The notes under the pieces: generated by a model
What the model was told of the DNA's origin: nothing
The model's input: only the letters and a program-made list of their open reading frames with translations
The model's database searches: none
In this document: positions 30,409-41,060 of the stretch, piece after piece
Layout of the letters: every line of letters starts with the position of its first letter
How positions within the stretch are numbered: position 1 is the stretch's first letter
Made by a program: the position numbers and the translations under genes
NCBI GenBank assembly: GCA_001939145.1
Contig: LSRX01000254.1
Coordinates: 61,461 to 125,460, forward strand
Source: Symbiodinium microadriaticum
Lineage: Eukaryota; Sar; Dinophyceae; Suessiales; Symbiodiniaceae
Direction of reading: 5' to 3'
DNA length: 64,000 bases

Positions 30409-30460
30409 TTAGGGTCTAGGGTTTAGGGTTTTAGGGTTTCGTGTTTTGGGGTTTGGGGCG
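30407..30460. repeat. Telomere-type array, G orientation
   Basis: TTTAGGG and TTTTGGGG, about 50 bp, starting GAGA|GTTTAGGG at the edge of the previous island. Confidence 0.85.
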
Positions 30461-30540
30461 GATTCATGGATGCACGGTGGACTCTCCATGGATGTCCTCC
30501 AGTGGCGGAGGCTTGCACTCCCTGCCTGCATGGCTAGATC

Positions 30541-30680
30541 CGATAAACCCTAAGGCCTAAACCCTAAGCCCTAAACCCTACACCCTAAAAAACCCTAAGC
30601 CCTCAACCTTAAACCCAAAGCCCTAAACCCTAAACCCAAAGCCCTAAACCCTACACCCTAAAGCCCCTAAGCCCTAAAGG
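30541..30680. repeat. Telomere-type array, C orientation
   Basis: CCCTAAA, CCCTAAG and CCCTACA units, about 140 bp. Confidence 0.93.
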
Positions 30681-30792
30681 CACGGCCTTGTCTTGTGATT
30701 CTTCTGGAACGCTTGGACCCTGGAGGGACATGTAAGGCTGCACGTGGCCGAGGCAGATGTCTCCTGTCCTCTCAATCTGCACCCTAACCCTA

Positions 30793-30892
30793 TGGGTCCA
30801 TGTACCCAAATAGCATATTCTTTGGTTTTAAAGTAGTTCTTATATAGGTACTTTGGAGCCAAAATCTCTACTATTTGTGTACATGGACCCTC
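30793..30892. repeat. HP-C foldback element, copy 1
   Basis: Terminal inverted repeats GGGTCCATGTACCCAAATAG and CTATTTGTGTACATGGACCC, with an inner pair TTTGGTTTTAAAGTA and TACTTTGGAGCCAAA. It is the best-conserved copy of the family. Confidence 0.92.
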
Positions 30893-30900
30893 AGAGTAAC

Positions 30901-31110
30901 CCACCAAACCCTAAACCCCTAGACTAGACCCTAACCCACCGAACCCTAAACCATCTTAAACCATAAGCCCTCACGACCCTAAGCCCTAAACCCTTAAGCC
31001 CCTCGACCCTAAGCCCTGAACCCTAGACGTTGAGCCCTCAACCCTAAACCCCTAGACCCTAAGCCCTCAACCCTAAACCCCTAGGCCCTAAGCCCTAAAC
31101 CACGAGCCAT
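30901..31110. repeat. Telomere-type array, C orientation
   Basis: About 210 bp of CCCTAAA, CCCTAAG, CCCTCAA and CCCTAGA units. Confidence 0.92.
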
Positions 31111-31179
31111 ACCTGAACTCCACATGCGTCCCAGCTTAGCCTAGACCCTAAACCCCAAACCCTAAACTTAGCCTAGTAC

Positions 31180-31241
31180 TTCCGCAGGCAACCAGCGACT
31201 CCATGACTTTACGAATCAGCTGGAGGCAGCCAAGCAGATGG
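31180..31241. other. Exon-like island, strand unclear
   Basis: + reading: CCGCAG|...|GTTTGAGG with frame NQRLHDFTNQLEAAKQM (31190-31240), coiled-coil-like. Minus reading: CCTCCAG|LIRKVMESLVACG|GTACTAGG (31180-31220). Both look like real coding sequence. The island lies between C-type (31140-31175) and G-type (31233-31300) repeats. Confidence 0.4.
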
Positions 31242-31405
31242 GTTTGAGGCTTAGGGTTTAGGGCTGTAGGGGTTTAGGGTTTAGGGCTTAGGGGCTTCTG
31301 GCCGAAAGGTGACTTAGCCGGCGTCGGGTTGAGGGTTTAGGGTTTATTTAGGAGCCTTGATAACTGAAATGGGCTATGTTGATTTGGGTTTAGGGTTTAG
31401 GGTGG
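31233..31405. repeat. Telomere-type arrays, G orientation
   Basis: Two blocks, 31233-31300 and 31335-31405, separated by a 35 bp GC-rich island. Confidence 0.85.
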
Positions 31406-31550
31406 GCTATTTTGATTATGGGGCAAAGTGTATATCGTTGCTTAACACTTTGTTGCAACAGTAAGGAACCCTACTGTAACGAAGCGCATGTTGGTTATCC
31501 CTATACTAGGGTGTTGAAGGGCTTAATGTCGAGGAGTTGAACATGTAATA

Positions 31551-31651
31551 TACGGGCCTTCATAATTACTAGCACTATGTTGGGGGTTCCTCATTATACT
31601 TATCGTATAATTTAGCCCAAACCCTGTTCAAATTATTAAGGCCCCTATATT
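31551..31651. repeat. HP-E element
   Basis: Left GGGCCTTCATAATTACTAG pairs with right AATTATTAAGGCCCC. The inner pair is GGGGGTTCCTCATTATAC and GTATAATTTAGCCCAAACC. Confidence 0.85.
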
Positions 31652-32009
31652 AGGCATTTAGGGTTGGGTTGCGATTAGGACGAATTAGGGTTGAGCTGGG
31701 CTTCGATAACGGGAGCAGCTGTGTTTTTAGGGTTTAGGCTTTTGAGGCTTAGGGGTTTAGAGTTTAGGCTTTTGAGGCTTTTCTTTTCGGGTTATCACCT
31801 TCTTTGTCTTATTGCTAGTTCCCGGTAGTTGCAACTTAATAGCACGATGTCACGATGGTTTGTTCCTTCGAATTTTGGACAAGTGTCGACGCCCCAGGTT
31901 TGGGTTTACCTTGAACCCGCAACGTCATGGCAACACCTCAGAACAACGAGCAGGAGTATTGCCTTGCAATCATCATATCTTCATATTGCAGTGGACTCCC
32001 AAACCGCGG

Positions 32010-32130
32010 GGGGTCCAAGTACCAAGATCGTAAGATGTTGGGTTCCGAATACTATACTCGGAATGGTTTGTGACACCTACGTAAAGCCATCGCCAAACCC
32101 TAAACCCTACCATTTGAGTACTTGGACTCT
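32010..32130. repeat. HP-C element, diverged copy
   Basis: GGGTCCAAGTACC at the left and TGAGTACTTGGACTC at the right form the terminal pair. The interior has a separate small palindrome, TTCCGAATACTATACTCGGAA. Confidence 0.65.
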
Positions 32131-32195
32131 CTGGAAAATCGTATTCGATCATCAAGGCCCTTCGACTGAGCAGCATATGCTGGGAGCTCTGCCCT

Positions 32196-32207
32196 TTGAG
32201 CCAAAAT
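32196..32207 (-). other. Possible dinoflagellate spliced-leader relic
   Basis: The minus strand reads ATTTTGGCTCAA, identical to 12 consecutive bases near the 3' end of the conserved dinoflagellate spliced leader. The flanking bases do not match. About 25 nt downstream a minus-strand ATG opens a frame MLLSRRALMIEYDFPE. Such relics mark retroposed mRNAs in this group. Twelve bases are short, so chance is not excluded. Confidence 0.3.
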
Positions 32208-32224
32208 AAAGGTGCTGGGTTCGG

Positions 32225-32370
32225 GGGGGCTTAGGAGGAGTATAGAACTCAAATAGGATTTAGGAGCTTAGGGGCTTTATAGAACTTCTATGGGATTTAG
32301 GAGCTTAGGGTGTGGGGGCTTAGGAGGAGTATAGAACTCATATAGGATTTATCAGCTTAGGGTGTGGGGG
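32225..32370. repeat. Tandem repeat with GGAGTATAGAACTCAT units
   Basis: Three imperfect copies of about 45-52 bp share TATAGAACT...TAGGATTTAGGAGCTTAGGG. It appears to be a composite of a short unique sequence and TTTAGGG-like motifs. Confidence 0.8.
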
Positions 32371-33133
32371 CGTAGGATCTAGGAGTTCTGGGGTCACGGT
32401 TGCGGTCGAAGGCGCTAGGCGAGAAGCCGAAGAACCAAAGCCCTCCGCAAGGAAGCCGACGGAATATTCCTAAAGACGAAAAAGCCCCCCGCCAAAAAAG
32501 CAAAATAAAAATAAAAAGATAAAATAATAATAATAATATATCACAATAAGACAAAACAATAAAGAACCCAAAAAATAAACACCTTATGAGCTTGTTTAGG
32601 AACCCCCAAAAGAATTCGGCACCCTTATCACAAGGATCCTATGTTAACTGAGCTACCCCACAGAGCAGACCATTTGCAGGAGCGGGTGACGTCCGGCGAG
32701 AAGCTCCTGCTTCATTGCATGGGAGGACTATACTGCTTAGGGTTTAGGGTTTCGGGGATATAGGGTTTAGGGTTTCGGGGTATAATGACTACATAAAAAG
32801 CCGAACCCCTGAACCCAAAACACCTGAACCCTCAACCCTAAACCCTCATCCAGAACTTCTGCACTTACCCGTTCTGCAGATTCTGCCGGTTCTCCAGTAT
32901 TTTTCAAGACATCTTGGTTTTGGAACAGGCTCTCAAAAAATGCAGAGGTGGTCCGTAGCTGTCTACGCTCAGTGCGCTATGATGTAATGCTTTAGCGTTA
33001 GAGCTTAAACTCAGGGCGTCAAGGTGTATGGGGCTTGATGTCCAGGTTTGGCGCTTGGGGCAACAAATCTAGTCTCGACTGTAGCTGCATGTGTCGGTGT
33101 AACGGATTCTATAGTTGGGAGCTTATCATGTAA
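32371..33133. other. Unassigned stretch
   Basis: An A/AAT-rich run at 32490-32560, a GC-rich island after GCAG at 32680 (+ frame ERVTSGEKLLLHCMG), then G-type repeats at 32735-32790 and C-type at 32795-32850. The island is a weak exon candidate with no clear donor. Confidence 0.3.
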
Positions 33134-33232
33134 CGACCTGGGCACCAAAAGCATGTAGAATAGTAGCTTTTTGCCATTAGTCTACCTACTTTTGGGGGTT
33201 TAGGCAAACATTAAGACTGTAGGTAAGCTATA
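33134..33232. repeat. HP-F element, copy 1
   Basis: CCTGGGCACCAAAAGCATGT with AGAATAGTAGCTTTTTG, then CCTACTTTTGGGGGTTTAGG. The same order recurs at 52893-53000. Confidence 0.75.
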
Positions 33233-33427
33233 GATCCGAACCGGGTTTCAGGGTTGAAGGTTTGGTTCTAGCGACCGCGGACACCTGCTTGACCGTACTC
33301 CCCGGACTCAACTACTTGGTTCGCCTCCCGCCGGGCAGAATCAGCAAGCTTCTGCGGCAGTCTTAGTCTTCTACCAAGAAGAATACCACCAGAGGGTCCA
33401 AATTACCCAAACAGTAGGGTTATAGGT

Positions 33428-33490
33428 CCCAAACTCCCTAAACCCTAAACCCCAAACCTTAAGCCTTAAACCCTAAACCCTAAACCCGTA
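33428..33490. repeat. Telomere-type array, C orientation
   Basis: CCCTAAA and CCTTAAG units, about 60 bp. Confidence 0.88.
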
Positions 33491-33606
33491 CTCTGAAGGG
33501 TTTTTTGAACCTTGAAACCCTACTTTTTGGGCCTTTGCACTTCGACCCCTGGGGACCCACAAAGAGATCCGAAACCCGAACCCCTGATTCCTAAGCCCCC
33601 CAAAAA

Positions 33607-34040
33607 AAGGTTTAGGGTTTAGGGTTTCGGGGATTCCTATAAGCCCTACCTAAGCCCCAAAAAGGGTTTTAGGGGCTTTGTGTGTTTAGGGGTTTTGTGT
33701 GTGTTAGGGTTTTGTGTGTTTAGGGTGTTGTGTGTTTAGGGGTTTTGTGTGTTTAGGGTTTTGTTTGTTTAGGGTTTATAGGGTTTAAAGTTTGGTTTGT
33801 TTAGGGTTTAGGGCTTAAGGTCCAGGGAATGGCTTCAAAAAATGGCCCGAGCGTCTCGTAGGACGTGGGCGCAGCAACCTGGTTGCAGGCTGGACTGGCT
33901 GCTGCGGGCGACAGGATTGGTTTAGAGTTTAGGGGTCCAGGTCTTAAGGTTTAGGTGTTTTAAGCTTCAGTAGGTTTTACATATGGTTTTATGTTGTGGG
34001 GTTTGAAAGGTTGAGGATTGAGGGTTTAAGGGTCAAGGGA
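33607..34040. repeat. Telomere-type G array with TTTTGTGTG hybrid units
   Basis: 33665-33790 alternates TTTAGGG with TTTTGTGTGTTTAGGGG, six times, a composite satellite. Further G-type blocks run to about 34040, around the GC-rich island 33830-33915. Confidence 0.85.
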
Positions 34041-34140
34041 TTTGTTGTGCACCTCTAGACGCTATTGACTTTGCACTTTGCACCGTTTCTGGTGTTTTCT
34101 CATGATGATTTTGGGGCCCGGGGCTTCGGGGCCTCGCCTA

Positions 34141-34265
34141 AATTATTACCTATACTATTTGTGGGGGCTCCTTATTACAATTGCAGTATAGTAGTACCTC
34201 ATATTTGGCGGGGTTCCTTATGACAATGTATAATATACCCCAAAACCCTATTCATTAGCATTTTA
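34141..34265. repeat. HP-E element, with internal duplication
   Basis: Contains GGGGGCTCCTTATTACAATT and a second GCGGGGTTCCTTATGACAAT, then the family tail AATATACCCCAAAACCCTAT. Confidence 0.75.
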
Positions 34266-34401
34266 GGATTCATTGGCTCTCGGGATACGCCCTAAAGCCT
34301 AAACCGTAAATAATACTATCTGGGTACATGGACCCTGAGGGTCAGATAGTACGGTTCCCTCGAATCGCTTAGCCTCGACGAATGAGACCTCGAAGCCTTA
34401 A

Positions 34402-34475
34402 AGTGGGCAGTTCTCTAAATTAGGGTCCCTTTTTAGGTCCCCAATAGAGTACGGCAAATAGGACCCTAAAATTTC
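34402..34475. repeat. HP-B element, copy 2, right arm truncated
   Basis: GCAGTTCTCTAAATTAGGGT at the left, the core GGTCCCCAATAGAGTACGGC, and a short right arm GGACCCTAAAATTT. Confidence 0.8.
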
Positions 34476-35204
34476 AAGGGACGCTGCTTTATGTACGTGC
34501 ATGCATGCTTGCATGTATGTATTCATGTCTGCAACGCTTCATACGATTATGACCTGTCCTGCTAGCCGTGGAATGCTTTGCGTTTTCTTATTTTTGTATT
34601 TTTGGCATCATAACTAGCTAACGTTTCTTCAATTTTTGTGTCTTTTCCTTGATTCCTATAGTAGCTAGAGAAGGTGTTCTTACCCCTCCAGCCAAAAACC
34701 TCTATGGATCTTAAAGTCGTGAGTGCACTAGACCGGCTAGACAGGCTGCTTGCTCGCACAGATGTACGGCCTGCCTGCCGAAGAGGCTTCCAATGCCAGG
34801 TCACAAATATCTAGGGTTGGTGTAGACCTCGATAACACTCCCCCCCTTCATGGGGCTGCCCTCAAACAAAGGCGGCTTACTAGTCGGGGGCCTGCACTAT
34901 TTTCATGGTGAAGTGGTCTGTGAATCTCAGATTAGATTTTCTTGGGTTCGCATGGACGATCGTGCAGGGAACTTCTTGGGCTATCGTCTACGTTTCGGTT
35001 GCGTAGGGTTTGCAGATGCTCAGGGGCACTTGCTCCAAACTGAGATCAAGAGCATGCCGGTGTAGAGGCTGACCCACCTAGCCTTCAGCAGACTGCGCAG
35101 TTGCACAAACCATCAAAGCCCCCATGCCGAAATCTTGGTCCGTGGTAGCATACTTGCACACAGAAAACATCTCCCAAAAAACACATTGTCTGAGTAGTTA
35201 TTCA
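34476..35204. other. Unassigned unique stretch
   Basis: A GCATGCATG-type patch occurs at 34495-34530. Frames at 34562-34804 (-) and 34850-35065 (+) show no recognisable domain. No telomere-type repeats. Confidence 0.35.
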
Positions 35205-35372
35205 GACCTATATATATATTATATATATATATATGTATGTAACTGTATGTATGTATGTATGTATATATATATATATATATTTCTTCTCCACCCATACATA
35301 TTCTCAACCCTAAACCCTAAACACTACACCCTAAACATATGTATATACATCTATATATATATATATATATGT
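35205..35372. repeat. (TA)n/(TATG)n microsatellites with a short C array
   Basis: (TA)n at 35208-35234, (TATG)n and (TA)n at 35235-35282, a CCCTAAA block at 35305-35335, then (TA)n to 35372. Confidence 0.95.
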
Positions 35373-35379
35373 GCATGTA

Positions 35380-35560
35380 TATTCATAGTCTCAACCCTAT
35401 AGGCCATACAACCTGAACCCTGCACCCTAATTAAGACCCAAAAAGCTCCTAACACCTAAGACGCTTGGAATCACCACCCCTAAACCCTTGTAAGCCCCTA
35501 AACCCTGAACCCTAAATCCTAAGCCCCTAAACCCCTATGTGGCAAGGACCTTTAGGGTTT
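35380..35560. repeat. Diffuse C-orientation telomere-type motifs
   Basis: Scattered CCCTAAA/CCCTGAA/CCTATAG units. These are the last such motifs before a 3.6 kb block with none. Confidence 0.75.
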
Positions 35561-35597
35561 ATTTGGGGATAATACTTGCTTAGTAAAGTCATGACAG

Positions 35598-35618
35598 ACA
35601 CACACACACACACACACA
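35598..35618. repeat. (CA)n microsatellite
   Basis: About ten CA units at the left edge of the telomere-motif-free block. Confidence 0.95.
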
Positions 35619-35699
35619 TGCATGTAATCCGTACACTCAACTCATGTGTCAAATATCCCTTCCACAATTGCAACATCAGCCTACGTTTCAATTACATCT

Positions 35700-38600
35700 A
35701 TATGTTTTGGAGTGTCCGGTGGTTTGCTTCTGTACGAGCAGTGAATGCTCACATCTGATTTGGAAAAAGCACTTTCAAAACTATATGCAGAAACTGCTCC
35801 GAACCGGCTCCGAACTGTCGGATACATTTCCATGTGCCCCGCAGATCTATCTTGCCTGGGCTGTCCACCTTCTGGTGCCATGTGTGTTCTTCATCTATCG
35901 AACTGTCTTTTTGCTTCGTCTCCATCAGTAGTGACAAGCAAGTGGGGGAAGAAAGGGGATGAAGAAAACAGGGTGGGGTCCTCTGCTCCCTTTCACTTGA
36001 CACACGTAAAGAATTACACGAGAGGCACGACGAGAAGACTGACTGTAATGAGAACAGGAGAAGAGAATTGAAATACGGAGTGTTTTAACGAAACCCTCCT
36101 CTCCTCTCCATGCCACCTGCTTCCTTCTGTGCACTTCCTACTTGTTTGCTTCATGTGTTTCGCTTGCCAGAAATGCATTCGCGCGGGAGAACACATAATT
36201 GCTTCACTTCGCAACTCCTCCTGATGGGAAACAGGAGAAGATAAGAGATAAGGGAAAGACATGTTGGTTTTTTCTGTACCTTCTTTTTCTCTCCGTCCAT
36301 TCTTTTTTGTGGTTGTGCTCCATTTAGCACAGCTTCTCTGTCTTTCCGTTGCTTTACACGACAAGGGTCGAAAGGGTAATCGAAGGAAAGAGCAATGGGG
36401 AAGATGCCAATTTTGACATCAGCAAGTTTGCTCTCAAAATACAAAATGGATATATCCTTCTACGAGGAAACCCTCCCCCCCCTTCTTTGAGAAACGAAAT
36501 GCGAGGTGAAACCTTCCCGTGCCTTTGTTGTTAATCCTCTCGCTTCTTCTTCTTCTTCATTTCATCTCGCTCTCTATCTCTCTCTTTCTGTGACTTTTCT
36601 GTGTCTTTTTAGTCAGTGCAAATGGAAGGCAAACGGAAAGCAGGAAGAAAACGACTTGGTTCCGCGGCTCTCCTGCACTTAGTTTGCTCTTACACTACAA
36701 AGTGGAACTATCCTTCTAGGACGACGTTCTGTTTCTCTTTGAGAAACGAAGTTACAGGGTCAAGGGAAATGTCCGTATCCCTTTCAGTACCTTCGTTCTC
36801 CCCCTTCTCGTTTATTCCTCGTTTCTTCTTCATGTGTTTTTGTCTTTCTTTCTCCTCGTCCACAGGGCATAGGGGGTGTTCGAAGCCGCCTGGCCACAGG
36901 GGCCCCCCAGTTTTTGGGGTTGCTTTGAAGGTACTGTGCAAATTACGCGCCGGTTCGTTCCCGACGTACCTAAGTTAGCCTTACGTCTACGTACCTGACA
37001 TAATGGACAATAAGACCCTTTCGTGGGAACTCAGTCACAAGAAACATGCATCTTTGGGACGCTTTTTTTGGTGGGCACGAGTCTCAACTTAGTACAGTGG
37101 CGAACGAATGGAAAGATACGATGTCAAACACATACAACATAATAATTTTCCCGGAGACTCCTGTGCCTTTAATGGAGAGTAGCACGACCGAGTACTCTTT
37201 GTCAGGCAAACAACACCAGGCGTCGGGCCCACAGCGAAACCTAAACACCATTCCCAAATCCTGGACTATGAGTTGCTCGGCCGTTTACATACTTGTGTCA
37301 AATAGCACTGTTTCAAGAGAATCGCCCCGGTCCGTACAAACACAATGAACCACAGGTAAAAGACATGTGGTGTTGCTGGTCTACTTGACGTATGCCAGCA
37401 TGACAGTTCTCCACTCATGTTGGAATAACAAGTACAAGGCAGACAGGGTCACTGAAATGCTAGGTCATCTGGGCTAGATTCTGATGCTCTCTCTCACTCT
37501 CTCCCTCCCCTCTGTACCTTATATAGTGTCTCTTGTCAACCAGTACAAATGGAAGGCGAATGGAAAGCGGAAGAAGAAAAAATCGGTTCCACTGCTTGCT
37601 GCACTTAAACTGAAAAGGAAGACACAAAGAGAAGATCGAAGACAATCATTACCCAAGAAGATGTCACAAGCTGAGAAGTGCGCTCCTCTCCATCGCGTGC
37701 CTTCAGCTTGTTGGCTCTGTTCTTTTTTTGTGCACGAGTTCGCAGGGGGTACAGTAGAGCTACTGCATGTTTCTTGTTCTCTTTTCTCATCCATGAGCAC
37801 CAGGAAGTTTGAAGGCAGAAGGGAGAAGGGAATCGAAGGAATGAGCTGGGGAAACGATAACAAGGTGGGATCAACTGCTCCTCATCTGTGGACAAAAACT
37901 TTCCTTGGCCTTTCCAGACCCTTGGTCTCACTCTTCTCGCTTCCTTTTCCGTTAGTTCTTCGGGTCTCGGTCTCGAACTATCTCTTTTACCCTTCTCCAT
38001 CAGTGGTGACAAGGAGCCAAATGAAGAATGGATAAGGAAACCAGAGCGGGTTCCTCTGTTCCCCTTCAAGTGACAAACGAAGAGTTGTTTTGGTTGCGCT
38101 CCATTTATCACAGCCTCTCTGTCTTTCCGTTGCTTTGCACGACAAGGGTCGAAAGGGCATTCCAAGCCTGACACCAGCAAGCTTGCTCTGACAAGACAAA
38201 AGTGGAACTATCCATCCTTCTAGAAGGAAACTCTCTCCCTTGTTTGAGCGGCGAATTACAGGGTGCAGGGGAGGTCTCTCCCTCCCCCTCTGTACTTTGC
38301 TGTTTCTTGTCAACCAGTACAAATGGAAGGCGAAGGGACAGCGGAAGAAGAAAAAGAGTCGGTTCCATTGCTTTCCTGCACTAAAACTTAAAAGGAAGGC
38401 ACAAAGAGAAGATCGAAGACTGTGATTGCCTAAGGAAATGTCACAAACGGAGAAGTGCGCTCCTCTCCATCGCGTGCCTTCAGCTTGTTGGCTCTGTTCT
38501 TTGTTTGGGCAGTAGTTCGCAGGGGTACAGCGGGGCTACTCCATGTTCCTTGTTCTCTTGTCTCATCCATGAGCACCAGGAAGTTGAGCTGGGGAAACGA

Positions 38601-38990
38601 TAACAAGGTGGGATCAACTGCTCCTCATCTGTGGACAAAAACTGTGCTTGACCTTTCCAGACCCTTGGTCTCACTCTTCTCGCTTCCTTTTCATTAGTTC
38701 TTCGGGTCTCGGTCTCGAACTATCTCTTGTTTCCTTCTCCATCAGTGGTGACAAGGAACCACATGAAGCAAGGGGATAAGGAAACCAGAGCGGGTTCCTC
38801 TGTTCCCCTTCACATGACATGCATAAGACGTACATGGGAGGCACAACGAGCGTACCGACTGTAATGAGAAATGGAGAAGACAAGTGACAGACGGAGAGGT
38901 ACAAAGGAGCTTTCCCTTTTCTACGTGCATCCTGCTTCCCTCTGTCCTCTTCCCACTTCTTTGATTTATGAGTTTCGNTTTTCCTTTAAG
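35700..38990. repeat. Degenerate tandem array, 0.8-0.9 kb units, no telomere motifs
   Basis: Marker segments recur in order. CTTGTCAACCAGTACAAATGG is at 37532 and 38306 (774 bp apart), with a diverged form near 36613. CCATTTAtCACAGCcTCTCTG...CGACAAGGGTCGAAAGGG is near 36320 and 38100. CATCAGTgGTGACAAG is near 35925, 37998 and 38740. GCGCTCCTCTCCATCGCGTG is near 37680 and 38457. Overlapping open frames on both strands shift between copies, so I call a repeat and not a gene. One ambiguous base lies at 38978. Confidence 0.85.
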
Positions 38991-39212
38991 CGAAAATTTG
39001 AAAAATTTGAAATGACATTATTAATATATTACTGTATATATGTATGTATATATATATAATACATACATATATAGAAATGTAGGAAGAGACTATTCCCAAA
39101 TAAACCTAAAAGGTCCTACATACAAACCCCTATAGCCCTACTTGGACTCACAAGTTCTCGGAGGCGGCTGCTGTTCTGCAGTTTGCATACGACTCAAGGC
39201 CACCACGGGATC
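38991..39212. other. AT-rich boundary
   Basis: AAAATTTGAAAAATTTG and (TA)n at about 39030-39075, after which telomere-type motifs resume at 39213. Confidence 0.6.
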
Positions 39213-39320
39213 AGAGCTTTAGGGTTTAGGCTTTTAGGGGGTTTAGTGGCTTTAGGGTTTAGGGTTTTAGGGGGTTTAGGGGCTTATAAGGGTTTAGGGT
39301 TTAGGGTTTATTTAGGGGTA
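39213..39320. repeat. Telomere-type array, G orientation
   Basis: TTTAGGG and TTTTAGGGGG units, about 105 bp. Confidence 0.9.
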
Positions 39321-39459
39321 TTAAGGCGATTCGAGCTTAGATTGTCGGGGTTACCGTCTTTCCAAAGTTCAGAATGTCCCTGGCATCGGGCTGCCACAGA
39401 ACGTCGGGAGCTAGAGACCCCCAGCCCTAAACCTAAACCCCCGAAAGACACAAATTTTC

Positions 39460-39566
39460 TAGGGGCCTCAATAATTAGCAATAATACTATATTTTTGGAA
39501 GTTCCTTATTATATCTATAGTATAATGTACCCCAAAGCCCTATTCTAGTTCTTAAGGCCCCTATAC
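39460..39566. repeat. HP-E element, best-conserved copy
   Basis: The outer pair AGGGGCCTCAATAATTAG and CTAGTTCTTAAGGCCCCT, and the inner pair GTTCCTTATTATATCTATAG and ATAATGTACCCC, make a nested hairpin. Confidence 0.9.
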
Positions 39567-39724
39567 CCTTAATCATTGTAGTAGCGCTTATAGAACCCTT
39601 TAAGGAACCCTTTAAAGGAACCCCAACTTCCCTATTCTAGTTCTTAAGGCTTCGACATTATTTCCAAGGCTTGAACCCTGAACCCCAAGGTTTCCAAAGG
39701 GAACGACTTCATGCCGGATGGCTT

Positions 39725-40045
39725 CAGGGTTCAAGGGTTTAGGGTTTCGGGGTTTAGGGTTTAGGGTTGAGGGTCTGTAGGGTTTAGGGCTTAGGGGTTT
39801 AAGGATTCAGGGTTTTAGGGTGTAGGGATGAGGGTTTAGAGTGCAAGGTTTTAGGGTTTAGAGGTTTTAGGGTTTAGGGGTTGAGGGTTTACGGGTTTAA
39901 GGGCTTATGGTTGAGGGTCTATAGGGTTTAGGGTTGAGGGTCTAGAGGGTTTAGGGTTCAGGGTCTCTAGGGTTTGGGATTGAGAGTCTATAGGGTTTAG
40001 GGTTGAAGGTTGAGGGTCTACATTGTTTAGGGTTTAGGGGGTAGT
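39725..40045. repeat. Long telomere-type array, G orientation
   Basis: About 320 bp of TTTAGGG, TTGAGGG and TCTATAGGG units; the unit GGTTGAGGGTCTATAGGGTT recurs five times. Confidence 0.92.
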
Positions 40046-40121
40046 GCAGAGTCTTGGGGCAGTCCCCCTCCCCACTAAACAGCAGGAATCCTCTGCCAGA
40101 CGCCATACGGCTGATGATATA

Positions 40122-40193
40122 AATCCTTCATTACCCATAGTCAAGGAATACACCATACTTCCCATAGTTTAGGGTCCAAAGTATTGCAGGATG
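40122..40193. repeat. HP-G foldback element, copy 1 (72 bp)
   Basis: Ends ATCCTTCATTACCC and GTATTGCAGGAT. It aligns over its full length with the reverse complement of 44526-44597, sharing TTCCCATAGTTTAGGGTCC. Confidence 0.85.
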
Positions 40194-40432
40194 TATATCT
40201 TCAACAGTAGTGCCACACGCTGTGATACAGTAGGCCGTAGGTTTCCGGATCCCAAGACATGGGTTGAACCGTTAAAAGTTGCAGCGCGTGGGCTTTCGGG
40301 GGAGAAGTACCTAGGGATCCAAAAACCTACCGTTTTAAGGGCTCTACCCTCTAATTAAGGTGTCATAACCTACTATTTTGCAGGGCTTGGGGTCACAGGT
40401 AGAGTTTCAACGTCTCTTCTCAAGCTGTTCCC

Positions 40433-40535
40433 TAAACTCCTAAAACCCTAAACTCCCACACCCCTAAACCCCTAAACCCCAAAACCCTAAACCCTAAACT
40501 CCTAAACCCTAAACCGCTAAGCCCTAAACCCCAAA
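40433..40535. repeat. Telomere-type array, C orientation
   Basis: CCCTAAA, CTCCTAAA and CCCCAAA units. On the minus strand its edge reads CCCAG|GTTTGGGG. Confidence 0.9.
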
Positions 40536-40536
40536 C

Positions 40537-40612
40537 CTGGGGCTCCATGGGCCAGGGACTACGACAACTGCGTCGTTCCTGAGACTCAGCGGCAGCGTGC
40601 AACGCAACCTGG
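40537..40612 (-). other. Candidate exon, 76 nt, donor in telomere-type array
   Basis: Minus reading: CTGCAG|CC then RLRCTLPLSLRNDAVVVVPG, then PWSP, then AG|GTTTGGGG. Length and phases close (2 + 24 codons + 2), and 17 of 24 codons end in G/C. The + strand (40556-40637) is also open in two frames. Confidence 0.4.
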
Positions 40613-40944
40613 CTGCAGCAGAGCCCTCTGCATGAGGGTTTAGGGTTTAGGGTATCTGGGTTTTAAGACGACACGTCTTGAAACCTGTAAAAGAAGGGAC
40701 ATCAACAACTAAGGGGCATCAACAACTAGACTAGGGTTTGGGGGGGCATATTGTTCCATGGATATCATAAGGAGCTGCCGGGACGAGTTCTCCCTAGAAA
40801 TTACTCCTCAACCCTAACCCTGTTTTCCTATTCTTCTCATCATGACCAACACCCATACTGCTAGTCTCATATGTAAACAGTACATAGCAAACTCCTGGGC
40901 AAAGTATATACCATTTGAGCACATGGAGCCTCAGGGTACACCCT

Positions 40945-41060
40945 GAGCTTAAACCCCAAGCGCCTAAACCCCTAAACCCTCAAACCCTAAAACCCTCAAA
41001 CCCTCAAACCCTAAACCCCCCAAACCCCAAACCCCAAACTAAGCCCCTAAACCCCTAAAC
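40945..41060. repeat. Telomere-type array, C orientation
   Basis: CCCTAAA, CCCTCAA and CCCCAAA units. The half-arm of HP-C (ACATGGAGCCTCAGGGTA) lies just left of it at 40918-40937. Confidence 0.92.

Noticed and set aside
35577..39059. Many 60-190 codon frames on both strands in the telomere-free block
   Set aside because: The frames shift and break between homologous repeat units, which argues against conserved coding.
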